From: Rariglobus sp041662485
GTDB lineage: Bacteria; Verrucomicrobiota; Verrucomicrobiia; Opitutales; Opitutaceae
Assembly: GCA_041662485.1 (NCBI GenBank)
Contig: JBAZSJ010000022.1
Coordinates: forward strand, 1-64,000
Reading direction: 5' to 3'
DNA: 64,000 nt
Shown: positions 7,928 through 15,951 of the stretch, in pieces
Layout: each line of letters begins with the position of its first letter
Numbering within the stretch: position 1 is the first letter of the stretch
Position numbers and translations under genes: made by a program
Notes under the pieces: model-generated
What the model was told of the DNA's origin: nothing
Seen by the model: only the letters and a program-made list of their open reading frames with translations
Databases searched by the model: none

Positions 7928-7979
7928 GGCGTGCTTTGGCCAGCCCAGCCCGCATATTTCACAGGCCTCGTGAACGGAA

Positions 7980-8040
7980 GGAGAACGGAGTTCCCGCTCC
8001 GTTCATCAGTCGCATGAACGGACAAGGACGTCCGTTCTCC
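7980..8040. repeat. Paired-hairpin repeat
   Basis: Left hairpin GAACGGAG-ttcccg-CTCCGTTC (7983-8004) and right hairpin GAACGGAC-aaggac-GTCCGTTC (8016-8037). The outer arms GGAGAACGGA and TCCGTTCTCC also pair with each other, so the element can fold as two hairpins or one long stem. Confidence 0.7.
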
Positions 8041-8187
8041 ATCGGCGCGTCGAGGTTGACTGGGAAGTCGGCGGCGTGCTCGTGGCCGAAGGTTTGCACG
8101 GCGATCGGTCGGTTTTCACGGCGGATGTCACACACCCAGGGTTCACGTTAACGCAACCAGCATGCTATTGAAAAGACCTGGGGCTCG

Positions 8188-8373
8188 GCTGCACACTCCC
8201 AGGGTTCGTCTGCACAGCGCCAGGGCTGGTCTGCACACACCCATGGCTGATCTGCACAAGGCCAGGGTGTCCCTGACCAGACCCCGGCCTCCGCTCGCAC
8301 GCACCCCGGACGCGGTTGCGCAAGCCCACGGCTCCGCTGCCTCCGCCCAAGGCTGCGCTGCACGCACCCAGAT
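8188..8373. repeat. Degenerate 21-bp tandem repeat, about 9 units
   Basis: Consecutive units of 21 bases with core TCTGCACA-x-CCAGGGCTG can be aligned by eye: 8188, 8209, 8230, 8251, 8272, 8293, 8314, 8335 and 8356. Units 1-4 are closest, and units 5-9 decay. There are no spacers, so this is not a CRISPR array. Confidence 0.65.
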
Positions 8374-8384
8374 CATTTCAGAAT

Positions 8385-8446
8385 GTAGGCCAGACCGCTG
8401 GTCTGGCGTTTCCCCTCCAATCAACCCGACCAGCGGTCGGGTCTAC
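8385..8446. repeat. Paired-hairpin repeat with GTAG/CTAC ends
   Basis: Left hairpin CCAGACC-GCT-GGTCTGG and right hairpin CCCGACC-AGC-GGTCGGG, separated by about 20 bases. The two loops (GCT and AGC) are complementary, so the arms also pair with each other. The element begins GTAG (8385) and ends CTAC (8446). Confidence 0.7.
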
Positions 8447-8505
8447 ACGCAGGCAGCTCCCGGCTCGCGTCTCTCAAAAAGGATTCCGGCACATCTTCCC
8501 CCCTC

Positions 8506-8826
8506 CTACAACGCCGCCGCCGCCCAGGAGGGCAGCTCCAGCCGGCGACCGCGGGCGTGGTCTTCGAGCAGGTTGTGCAGCCACGGACGCGAGCAGGTGA
8601 AGGCCGTGATCTCGACGAAGCGTTTGGGCCCTTCGCTGTCGATGCGGTAGCTGTCGATGCGCACCGTCACGGGTTCGTTTTCACCCGTAAGCGCACACAC
8701 GATGTCCACCGATTTATTCCGTGAATCGATCTTCAGTTCGCTCACCTCGCCGTAGCGCTTGATCAGCCCGTTGACGTAGTTGCGGGCGGCATGGCTGGAG
8801 AGCGCGTCTTTGGCGGCGGTGAACAT
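8506..8826 (-). CDS. Conserved-looking hypothetical protein, 106 aa
   Basis: A compact, mixed-charge protein with normal composition and no membrane segment or recognised motif. The sequence alternates predicted strands (VSELKIDSRNKSVDIVCAL, EPVTVRIDSYRID) and ends in a helix-rich, basic tail. It is transcribed divergently from the ubiB-like gene. The frame is believable as a gene by its amino-acid make-up, but function is unknown. Confidence 0.6.
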   Translation of the reverse strand: MFTAAKDALSSHAARNYVNGLIKRYGEVSELKIDSRNKSVDIVCALTGENEPVTVRIDSYRIDSEGPKRFVEITAFTCSRPWLHNLLEDHARGRRLELPSWAAAAL

Positions 8827-9003
8827 GAAGGGGAATCGTGGCCGGAAACCGGCGGGGCGAGTCCCGTCACAGTCACCCCGCGCATAAATCGGTTCCGTTG
8901 CAATTACCTCATGCTGCGAATCTCCCGCGAACCGTGTCCCTCAAAAGGTGTCGGTTCGTCATGTCGGTTCGTCACGTCCCGCGCGCGTCCGGCTTCCAGC
9001 ACC

Positions 9004-10665
9004 ATGAAACTCTCCCTCAATCACCTGAAGCGCTACAAACAGATCGCCTTCCTCCTCTGGAAATACGGCCGGTCCGACTTGGTGCAGCACATGGGCCTGG
9101 AGGAACCGTATGACCCCGCGTCCGACGGCCATAAAAAAGGCGAAGCCACCCCCGACCAGCTCGCGGACGATCTCGAGGCGATGGGGCCGACCTACATAAA
9201 AATCGGCCAGGTGCTCGCCAGCCGCCCCGACTTGATGCCCGCGCCTTACATGAAGGCGCTGGCGCGCCTGCAGGACAAGGTCACCCCTTTTTCATATGAG
9301 GAGGTCGAGCAGATCGTCATGAGCGAGCTGGGCGTGCGCATCTCCAAGGCGTTTTCCCGCTTCGATATCGTTCCGATCGCCACCGCCTCGCTCGGGCAGG
9401 TGCACGCGGCGGCGTTGCGCGACGGACGCGAGGTCGTGGTGAAAGTCCAGCGCCCCGGCATCCGTGCGCAGATCGCCGAGAACTTCGAGGTGCTCGCCGA
9501 AATCGCCGGCTTCCTCGACAAGCACACCGAGGCGGGCCACCGCTACCGTTTCCTGACCGTGGTGGAGGAGTTCCGGCTCACGATCCAGCAAGAGCTCAAC
9601 TACGAGAACGAGGCGCAGAACCTGATCACCGTCGGCGCCAACCTGAAGGAGTTTACCCTCATCACCGTGCCGCAGCCCGTGCCCGATTACAGCACGCGCA
9701 GCGTGCTCACGATGGATTATGTGCGGGGCGATAAAATCACCTCGATCAGCCCGCTGGCACGCCTCGACATGGATGGCGCCGTGCTCGTCGAAGAGCTGTT
9801 CAAAGCCTACCTGAAACAGGTGCTGGTGGACGGCATTTTCCACGCGGACCCGCATCCGGGAAACGTCTTTCTGACGGGTGACAACCGCATCGCCTTGCTC
9901 GATCTGGGCATGGTGGGCCACACCGCTCCGGGCATGCAGGAAAGCCTGCTCAAAATCCTGCTGGCCATCAGCGAAGGCAAGGGAGAGGACGCCGCCGAGA
10001 CCGTCATCCGCATGAGCGAGAAGCTGCCCGAGTTCGACGCGCCCGAATTCCGCCGCCAGATCACCCAGATGGTGGCCGTGCGCCGTGACCAGAACTTGGA
10101 GCGGATCAATGTGGGCCAGTCGCTCCTCGACGTCAGCTCCCATGCCCGGGACACCGGACTCTTTGTGCCGAGCGAACTCACGCTGCTCGGCAAAACGCTG
10201 CTGCAACTCGACGAGGTCGGCCGAATCCTGGACCCCGAATTCGACCCCAACGCATCCATCCGCCGCAACGTCACCGACCTCATGACGCGGCGCATGAAAA
10301 AGGACATCACGCAGGGCAGCATCGTAAGCTCTCTCCTGGAGTTGAAGGATTTCACCACGCAGCTCCCCGGCCGCCTGAACCGCGTCATGGATGCGGTCAC
10401 CAACTCCGAGATCGAGGTCAAGGTGAAGGCGGTGGACGCGAAGCTCATGCTCGACGGCATGCAGAAGATCGCCAACCGCATCACCACCGGACTCGTGCTG
10501 GCCGCGCTCATCATGGGCGCGGCGTTGATGATGCGCATCGAAACGAGCTTTCACATGCTCGGTTATCCGGGCATCGCCATCCTCTGCTTTCTCGCCGCCG
10601 CCGCCGGGGGATTCTGGCTGTTGATCACCATCTTCATGCACGACCGGCGCACGAAGGAGAGGTAA
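9004..10665 (+). CDS. ABC1/UbiB-family atypical protein kinase
   Basis: UbiB/AarF/COQ8-family proteins are membrane-associated atypical kinases or ATPases needed for isoprenoid-quinone and other lipid pathways. The 553-aa protein shows the family's KxGQ motif (YIKIGQVLASRPDL), the Ala-rich replacement of the Gly loop (TASLGQVHAA), the Lys of VVVKVQRPG, the catalytic-loop region GIFHADPHPGN and the metal-binding DLG motif (LLDLGMVG). Two C-terminal membrane helices follow. I start it at ATG 9004 (MKLSLNHLKRYKQI), because upstream in-frame sequence is not family-like. It stands alone, and a dispersed repeat follows at once. Confidence 0.92.
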   Translation: MKLSLNHLKRYKQIAFLLWKYGRSDLVQHMGLEEPYDPASDGHKKGEATPDQLADDLEAMGPTYIKIGQVLASRPDLMPAPYMKALARLQDKVTPFSYEEVEQIVMSELGVRISKAFSRFDIVPIATASLGQVHAAALRDGREVVVKVQRPGIRAQIAENFEVLAEIAGFLDKHTEAGHRYRFLTVVEEFRLTIQQELNYENEAQNLITVGANLKEFTLITVPQPVPDYSTRSVLTMDYVRGDKITSISPLARLDMDGAVLVEELFKAYLKQVLVDGIFHADPHPGNVFLTGDNRIALLDLGMVGHTAPGMQESLLKILLAISEGKGEDAAETVIRMSEKLPEFDAPEFRRQITQMVAVRRDQNLERINVGQSLLDVSSHARDTGLFVPSELTLLGKTLLQLDEVGRILDPEFDPNASIRRNVTDLMTRRMKKDITQGSIVSSLLELKDFTTQLPGRLNRVMDAVTNSEIEVKVKAVDAKLMLDGMQKIANRITTGLVLAALIMGAALMMRIETSFHMLGYPGIAILCFLAAAAGGFWLLITIFMHDRRTKER

Positions 10666-10787
10666 ACTGCCTGCCCGTGTAGGGCTGGCGCTTGCGCCAT
10701 GCCCCGCAGGCCGGACAACCCCGAACCGGCACGGCGCAAGCGCCGGCCCTACAATTCCCATCTCGAACAGATTTCAGGAATTCCCCA
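10666..10787. repeat. Dispersed intergenic repeat, copy 2
   Basis: Nearly identical to 6818-6935. The inner arms run from GTAGGGCTGGCGCTTGCGCC (10679-10698) to its partner ending GCCGGCCCTAC (10752). The right tail (GATTTCAGGAATTCCCC) matches the outer arm of copy 1, while the left outer arm is lost at the end of the upstream gene. Confidence 0.8.
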
Positions 10788-10855
10788 AACACATCCCCCG
10801 CCCTGCGGATTGCGGCTTTGACCAGCGATGCCCAGTTTCCCTAACTGGCTCCCGC

Positions 10856-12166
10856 ATGAGCCACCCCTCTCCCCTGCCCGCGCCCGCCGCCAACTCCGCC
10901 CGCCGGGTGCTCTTCGCCAGTCTGGCAGGCACGACCATCGAGTTTTTTGACTTCTACATCTACGCCACGGCGGCGGTGCTGGTTTTCCCCAAGTTGTTTT
11001 TCCCCGCGTCCGACCCGGCGGCGGCCACGCTGCAATCGCTCGCCACCTTCGCCATCGCGTTCTTCGCGCGCCCCGTGGGCTCGGCGGTGTTCGGCCACTT
11101 CGGCGACCGCATCGGCCGCAAGACCACGTTGGTGGCCGCGTTGCTCACGATGGGTTTGTCCACGGTGGCCATCGGCCTGCTGCCCACCTACGCGTCCATC
11201 GGCATGCTGGCGCCGGTGTTGCTCGCGCTCTGCCGTTTCGGCCAAGGCTTCGGCCTCGGCGGCGAATGGGGCGGCGCGGTCCTCCTCGCCACGGAAAACG
11301 CCCCGCCCGGTAAACGCGCCTGGTATGGAATGTTTCCCCAGCTCGGCGCGCCGCTCGGCTTCATCTGTTCCGGCGGGATCTTCATCCTGCTCTCGAAAAA
11401 CCTCACCGACGCCCAGTTCCTCGACTTCGGATGGCGCATTCCATTCATCGCAAGCAGCCTGCTCGTGCTGATCGGACTCTACGTGCGCCTGAAGATCACC
11501 GAGACTCCCGTGTTCCAACGCACGCTCGACAAACAGGAACGCGTCGAGGTGCCGCTGCTGACCGTGTTCCGCGAGCACGCCGGCTCCGTCGTGCTCGGCA
11601 CCGTGATCGCGCTGACGACCTTCGTGCTGTTCTACCTGCTCACGGTCTTTTGCCTGAGCTGGGGCACCGCCAAACTCGGCTACACGCGCGATCAATTTCT
11701 CGTCATTCAGATGGTCGGCGTCCTGTTTTTTGCGCTGACCATCCCGCTCTCCGCCCTTCTGGCCGACCGCCATGGGCGGCGACTGCTGTTGATGCTGGTG
11801 ACGGCGGGCATCGCCGGATTCGGCTTTCTCCTCGCCCCCCTCTTCGACGCCGGAGAGATCGGCGTGGTGGTGGCGATGGTGGCCGGTTTCTCCCTGATGG
11901 GCATGACCTACGGGCCGCTCGGCACCCTGCTTTCCGAACTGTTCCCTACAAAGGTGCGCTACACCGGTTCGTCGATGAGTTTTAATCTCGCGGGGATTTT
12001 TGGCGCCTCGCTGGTGCCCTATGCCGCCACCTGGCTGGCGACGCATCACGGCCTGCCGGCGGTCGGCTACTACCTCGGCGGAGCCTCTCTTCTCACGTGG
12101 AGCGCGCTCTGGCTGAGCCAGGAAACCCGCGACGCCGATTTCACCGAGAAATCGCCAGTCGTTTGA
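10856..12166 (+). CDS. MFS transporter, metabolite:proton symporter type
   Basis: A 436-aa, 12-helix major facilitator of the metabolite:H+ symporter family (relatives ShiA, ProP, KgtP). Visible signatures are the N-terminal AGTTIEFFDFYIYATAA, the helix 2-3 loop GHFGDRIGRKTTL and the corresponding ADRHGRRLLL in the second half, together with GFGLGGEWGGAVLLATE. Substrates in this family are small organic acids or compatible solutes; which one cannot be read here. The gene precedes pyrH by 67 bp and may be cotranscribed, but has no obvious functional link to it. No Shine-Dalgarno sequence is seen. Confidence 0.9.
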   Translation: MSHPSPLPAPAANSARRVLFASLAGTTIEFFDFYIYATAAVLVFPKLFFPASDPAAATLQSLATFAIAFFARPVGSAVFGHFGDRIGRKTTLVAALLTMGLSTVAIGLLPTYASIGMLAPVLLALCRFGQGFGLGGEWGGAVLLATENAPPGKRAWYGMFPQLGAPLGFICSGGIFILLSKNLTDAQFLDFGWRIPFIASSLLVLIGLYVRLKITETPVFQRTLDKQERVEVPLLTVFREHAGSVVLGTVIALTTFVLFYLLTVFCLSWGTAKLGYTRDQFLVIQMVGVLFFALTIPLSALLADRHGRRLLLMLVTAGIAGFGFLLAPLFDAGEIGVVVAMVAGFSLMGMTYGPLGTLLSELFPTKVRYTGSSMSFNLAGIFGASLVPYAATWLATHHGLPAVGYYLGGASLLTWSALWLSQETRDADFTEKSPVV

Positions 12167-12233
12167 CCCCGTCCGCGTCTCGGGAAAATCTCGCGCATTG
12201 ACGCCACCTTTACGGGGCCGTTTTCTGCGTGGC

Positions 12234-12971
12234 ATGAGCGATTCCTCGGCAGCCCTCCCGGCCACCAAATACAAACGCATCGTCCTCAAGCTGAGCGGCG
12301 AGGTTCTGAGCGGCAAATCCAACAACCCGATCGACGCGGGTGTCTTGGAGCGCGTCTGCTCCCAGGTTAAGGAAATCCACGAGCTCGGCGTGCAGGTCTG
12401 CGTGGTCATCGGCGGCGGTAACATCTTCCGCGGCCTTCAGGGCGAGAAGCGAGGCGTGGACCGCACCACCGGCGACTACATGGGCATGCTCGCCACCGTG
12501 ATCAACTCCCTCGCCCTCATGGATTGCCTCGAAAAAATGGGCGTCTCCACCCGCGTCCAGAGCGCCATCCCGATGAACCAGGTCGCCGAACCCTTCATCC
12601 TCCGCCGCGCCATCCGCCATCTCGAAAAACACCGCGTCGTCATCTTCGCCGCCGGCACCGGAAACCCCTATTTCTCGACCGACACCACCGCCGCCCTCCG
12701 CGCTTCCGAGATGCACGCCGACATCCTCATGAAGGCCACCAAGGTGGACGGCATCTACGACAAGGACCCGAAGAAGTATCCCGACGCCGTCAGATACGAC
12801 CAGCTCACCTTCATCGACGCCCTCCGCCAGCGCCTCAACGTCATGGATTCGACCGCGTTCTCCCTCTGCCTGGACAACAACGTCCCCATCCTCGTGTTCG
12901 ACCTCAACGACCCCCACGCCATCCAAAAGGCCGTTAACGGCGAAAAAATCGGCACCCTCGTCCACGGCTGA
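12234..12971 (+). CDS. pyrH: UMP kinase
   Basis: Bacterial UMP kinase phosphorylates UMP to UDP in pyrimidine nucleotide synthesis and belongs to the amino-acid kinase fold. The 245-aa protein has KLSGEVLSG at the phosphate loop, VVIGGGNIFRG, the GTGNPYFSTDT motif and the KATKVDGIYDKDP segment typical of PyrH. The ATG at 12234 is preferred over an in-frame TTG at 12198. It is followed by frr, the usual partner. The rpsB-tsf genes that normally precede pyrH are not upstream here; an MFS gene is. Confidence 0.96.
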   Translation: MSDSSAALPATKYKRIVLKLSGEVLSGKSNNPIDAGVLERVCSQVKEIHELGVQVCVVIGGGNIFRGLQGEKRGVDRTTGDYMGMLATVINSLALMDCLEKMGVSTRVQSAIPMNQVAEPFILRRAIRHLEKHRVVIFAAGTGNPYFSTDTTAALRASEMHADILMKATKVDGIYDKDPKKYPDAVRYDQLTFIDALRQRLNVMDSTAFSLCLDNNVPILVFDLNDPHAIQKAVNGEKIGTLVHG

Positions 12972-12981
12972 TCCGTCCGGC

Positions 12982-13016
12982 ATCGTTCTCTTTCTCTTAA
13001 TCGTTCTCTTTCTCTC
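12982..13016 (+). repeat. Tandem pyrimidine-rich spacer repeat before frr
   Basis: The unit ATCGTTCTCTTTCTCT occurs twice in a row with a one- or two-base junction. The leader of frr is therefore almost pure pyrimidine and has no Shine-Dalgarno sequence. Confidence 0.6.
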
Positions 13017-13031
13017 AGCCTTCTCGTTCCC

Positions 13032-13577
13032 ATGTCCCAAGCCATTCTCTCCGAAACCCAAGTCAAAATGAAGAAAGCCGTGGATCACACCCTCCACGAG
13101 TTTTCCAACATCCACACCGGCAAAGCCAGCCCCTCCATGGTCGAAAACATCATGGTCGAGGCCTACGGCTCGATGATGCGCATCAAGGACTGCGCCGCCA
13201 TCTCCACGCCCGACGCCCGCCAGATCATGATCCAGCCTTGGGACAAAGGACTCACCCAGGCCATCGCCAAGGGCATCCAGCTCGCCAACCTCGGCTTCAA
13301 TCCTTCCGTCGATTCCTCCCTCGTGCGCATTCCCCTCGCCGACATGAGCCGCGAACGCCGCCAGGAATTCGTCAAGGTCGCCAACCGCCTCGCCGAGGAA
13401 GGCCGCGTCCACGTCCGCAATGTCCGCCGCGACGCCCTCGAATCCGTCAAGAAAGCCAAGCTCCCCGAGGACGATGCCAAGCGCACCGAAAAGGACATCC
13501 AGACCATGACCGACAAGTCCATCGAGGACATCAACAAGCACCTCGCCGCCAAGGAAAAGGACCTGCTGACGGTCTGA
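13032..13577 (+). CDS. frr: Ribosome recycling factor
   Basis: RRF works with EF-G to split the post-termination ribosome. The 181-aa protein matches the family from end to end: the N-terminal helix (VKMKKAVDHTLHEFSNIHTGKASPSMVENI), the domain-II segment with DARQIMIQPWDKG, then the conserved RRQEFVKVANRLAEEGRVHVRNVRRDA. The C-terminal helix DIQTMTDKSIEDINKHLAAKEKDL is also present. It is spaced 60 bp after pyrH and 40 bp before proB, consistent with one operon. Its leader is a C/T-rich tandem repeat with no Shine-Dalgarno. Confidence 0.97.
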   Translation: MSQAILSETQVKMKKAVDHTLHEFSNIHTGKASPSMVENIMVEAYGSMMRIKDCAAISTPDARQIMIQPWDKGLTQAIAKGIQLANLGFNPSVDSSLVRIPLADMSRERRQEFVKVANRLAEEGRVHVRNVRRDALESVKKAKLPEDDAKRTEKDIQTMTDKSIEDINKHLAAKEKDLLTV

Positions 13578-13617
13578 TTTTTGTGATCATGGGAGTTGCT
13601 GCTCCCATTCGCGTCCC

Positions 13618-14718
13618 GTGAAAACCACCGCCCCCAAGCGAGTCGTCATCAAACTCGGCACCGGCGTGCTCACCTCTGGCATCGGCCAGCTGAACACCAT
13701 CCGCATCGCCGCCATCGCCGCCGAGATCGCCGCCCTGCGCCTCGCCGGCACCGAGGTCATCGTCGTCTCGTCCGGCGCCGTCGGCCTCGGCATGGGCCGC
13801 CTCGGCCTCAAGAAAAAACCTTCCGAACTCTCCCGCAAACAGGCCTGCGCCGCCATCGGCCAGTCGCTCCTCATGCAGACGTGGCAGAGCGGCTTCGAGC
13901 CCCACGGTATCACCGTCGCCCAGGTTCTTCTTACCCACGAAGATCTCCGCGCCCGCAACCGTTACCTCGGGGTCAAGGACACCTTGGAAAAACTCATCGG
14001 CTACAACGTCGTTCCCGTGATCAACGAGAACGACACGGTCAGCGCCGCCGAGATCAAGTTCGGTGACAACGACACCCTCTCCGCAATGGTCGCCAGTCTC
14101 GTGGACGCCCAGCACCTTGTCATCCTCTCGACGGCCCCCGGCCTCATCGACATGAAGGGCACCGGCCAGATCGTTCCCGTCGTCGAAAAAATCACCCCCG
14201 AGATCGAGGCCATGGCCGGCGGCACCACCGACATCACCGCCACCGGCGGCATGATTTCAAAAATCTCCGCCGCCAAGCTGGCCACCAAGGCCGGCTGCGG
14301 CGTGTTCATCGCCAGCGGCGCCGAGCCGCTCATCATCGCCCGCCTTTTCAGCGGACGCAGCCCCGGCACCTTCTTCGTTCCCAGCGGCCTGCCCATGGAA
14401 TCGAAAAAACGCTGGCTCGCCTACTTCCAGCGCCCCGTCGGCGGCATCCGCATCAACGAATGCGCCGTCCCCGTCCTCCGCGACCAAGGCCGCAGTCTCC
14501 TCGCCATCGGCGTGACGGGCGTGCGCGGCAATTTTGCGGTCGGCGACATCGTGGACATCCTCGACCCCGATGACAAAGTCATCGCCCGCGGCGTGACCAC
14601 CTTTTCCGATACCGAGGTCAAGGCCATCGCCGGCAAGTCGAGCGACGAATTGAAACCGCTCTACCCCGCCCGCAAGCACCTAGAGGTTATCCATCGGGAC
14701 AACCTCGTGCTGCTCTGA
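13618..14718 (+). CDS. proB: Glutamate 5-kinase
   Basis: ProB phosphorylates glutamate to glutamyl-5-phosphate, the first step of proline synthesis. The 366-aa protein has the amino-acid kinase domain (VVIKLGTGVLT, VSSGAVGLGMGRL, VINENDTVSAAEIKFGDND, GTGGM-like TATGGMISKISAAKLA) and a C-terminal PUA domain from about residue 275. Translation starts at GTG 13618, about 25 nt after a GGGAG that is too far to be ideal. The proA partner is not in the window. Its place behind pyrH-frr is unusual but plausible as an operon. Confidence 0.95.
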   Translation: MKTTAPKRVVIKLGTGVLTSGIGQLNTIRIAAIAAEIAALRLAGTEVIVVSSGAVGLGMGRLGLKKKPSELSRKQACAAIGQSLLMQTWQSGFEPHGITVAQVLLTHEDLRARNRYLGVKDTLEKLIGYNVVPVINENDTVSAAEIKFGDNDTLSAMVASLVDAQHLVILSTAPGLIDMKGTGQIVPVVEKITPEIEAMAGGTTDITATGGMISKISAAKLATKAGCGVFIASGAEPLIIARLFSGRSPGTFFVPSGLPMESKKRWLAYFQRPVGGIRINECAVPVLRDQGRSLLAIGVTGVRGNFAVGDIVDILDPDDKVIARGVTTFSDTEVKAIAGKSSDELKPLYPARKHLEVIHRDNLVLL

Positions 14719-14727
14719 CCTAATGAA

Positions 14728-14750
14728 GGAGGACGGACCTCCGGTCCGTC
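14728..14750. repeat. Hairpin repeat, GACGGACC family
   Basis: GACGGACC (14732-14739), a 3-base loop, then GGTCCGTC (14743-14750), directly after proB. It equals a single arm of the larger element at 15803-15879. It may act as a bidirectional block between the convergent genes, but has no T tract. Confidence 0.6.
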
Positions 14751-14779
14751 ACGGCTCGCCCGCGAGTCAGACGCCCGCT

Positions 14780-15754
14780 TCAGGCCACCCGAAGCACTTC
14801 GGCCGCCCGGATGAAAGTCTCCTCGCCGAAACCGAGCGCACGTTTCAACTCAGCGTCGCGCTCCAGCGGGTTTTCAATCCGCGTCGCTTTCCGATGTTCG
14901 CGCCACGGCAGCATTCCTCCTGCGAAGGCGAGAAGTCCGCTGATCGGCACCGGCAGATCGCTTCCGTGCAGGATGCGCCCCGCGAGCGCCCCCGTGGTTA
15001 GTCTCCGAAGCGCCGAAGGCCGCAGTCGAAAATTGAGCGCCGCCAGCGCGCTGTTGTCCCCGTATAGATTCGGGAAACGCTCCGTCATCTCCTCGAACAC
15101 ATCCAGATAGTCGGGATCGACGAGCATCATGCCCGTGCCGCAATGCGCCGCGATGCACTTCACGCCGATCTCCAGCGGCCTCGTCAGCACGCGCGGATCG
15201 GCCAGCTTGTGGTCCATCACCGGCATGGTGCGTTCGCTCCCCGTGTGCGCCAGCAGCGGCAGTCCCGCCTCCGCCATGCGCTCAAGAAACCGCGTATGCC
15301 GGCGGTCGTTCCAATCGATGCCCTGCACGTTGGGCAGGCATTTGAGCGCCGCCGCCCCGCCCGCCAGGCAAAGCTCCAGCTCGTCAAACGCATCCCTCCG
15401 CGAAGGGTGGATAGAAACCGCCGCCAGAAACTCCGGATTCTCCCGCGCCAGCCGCAGCACGTAATCATTCGGCGTATAAAACGAGGCCCGGTCCGACAAC
15501 GGCGTGCCGTCCTCGTGATGCGGCAGTTCGTGCGCCAGCAGCAACCCGCGCCCCAACGACGACGACCGCACATAGGCGAGCAGTCGCTCAACATAAAGCC
15601 GGTCAAAATCCTCTCCCGCCAGATCACGAGGCGTGAGCCCCACGCAACGCACCATCCACGGCGCGCCGATCTTGGTCAGTCCCTTCGGACGATACCAGCA
15701 CCCGGTCCCGCCCGTTCCCGTGCCGACGACGTGAATGTGGCAGTCGATTCTCAT
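14780..15754 (-). CDS. Amidohydrolase-2 family TIM-barrel hydrolase
   Basis: A 324-aa metal-dependent hydrolase or decarboxylase of the amidohydrolase-2 type. It opens with the metal-binding HxH (MRIDCHIHVVG). A later His lies in CIAAHCGTG, and the catalytic Asp in GRILHGSDLPVP near the C-terminus. The ATG at 15754 is chosen because the sequence begins with the HxH strand, and upstream in-frame codons read into repeat DNA. The substrate is unknown; relatives act on aromatic carboxylates, lactones and phosphonates. It stands alone on the minus strand. Confidence 0.85.
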   Translation of the reverse strand: MRIDCHIHVVGTGTGGTGCWYRPKGLTKIGAPWMVRCVGLTPRDLAGEDFDRLYVERLLAYVRSSSLGRGLLLAHELPHHEDGTPLSDRASFYTPNDYVLRLARENPEFLAAVSIHPSRRDAFDELELCLAGGAAALKCLPNVQGIDWNDRRHTRFLERMAEAGLPLLAHTGSERTMPVMDHKLADPRVLTRPLEIGVKCIAAHCGTGMMLVDPDYLDVFEEMTERFPNLYGDNSALAALNFRLRPSALRRLTTGALAGRILHGSDLPVPISGLLAFAGGMLPWREHRKATRIENPLERDAELKRALGFGEETFIRAAEVLRVA

Positions 15755-15802
15755 GAATTTAAAATCATTTCGGAGTGGTTTAATAAAATTGCAGCCGCAA
15801 AT

Positions 15803-15879
15803 GGAGGACGGACCTCCCGGTCCGTCCTGATGATCGCTCGAAGGAGTCCACCGGGATCGGACCGGGAGGTCCGTCCTCC
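15803..15879. repeat. Long perfect inverted repeat, GGACGGACCTCC family
   Basis: A 22-bp arm at 15803-15824 (GGAGGACGGACCTCCCGG...) is perfectly inverted at 15858-15879, with 33 bases between. Each arm also contains its own smaller GGACGG/CCGTCC hairpin. It lies between two minus-strand genes. Confidence 0.75.
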
Positions 15880-15951
15880 GCACAGACGAATACCTGAGGG
15901 CATCCCTGTCTTGATAAATCTGTGTAATCTGCGGTCAAAAATTCAGGATTT

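Larger units (their letters stand above)
7928..8505. other. Repeat-filled intergenic region
   Basis: No gene is supportable in these 578 bases. The region contains two paired-hairpin elements (7980-8040 and 8385-8446) and a degenerate 21-bp tandem array (8188-8373) between them. Reading frames across the array exist on both strands because the period is a multiple of three, but they look like repeat artefacts. Confidence 0.6.

Noticed and set aside
8188..8373. CRISPR array
   Set aside because: Units are contiguous 21-mers without unique spacers, and there are no cas genes in the window.
8162..8650. Coding frames across the 21-bp array on either strand
   Set aside because: They exist because the period is a multiple of three. 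Composition is unlike the neighbouring proteins and no start has a ribosome-binding site.
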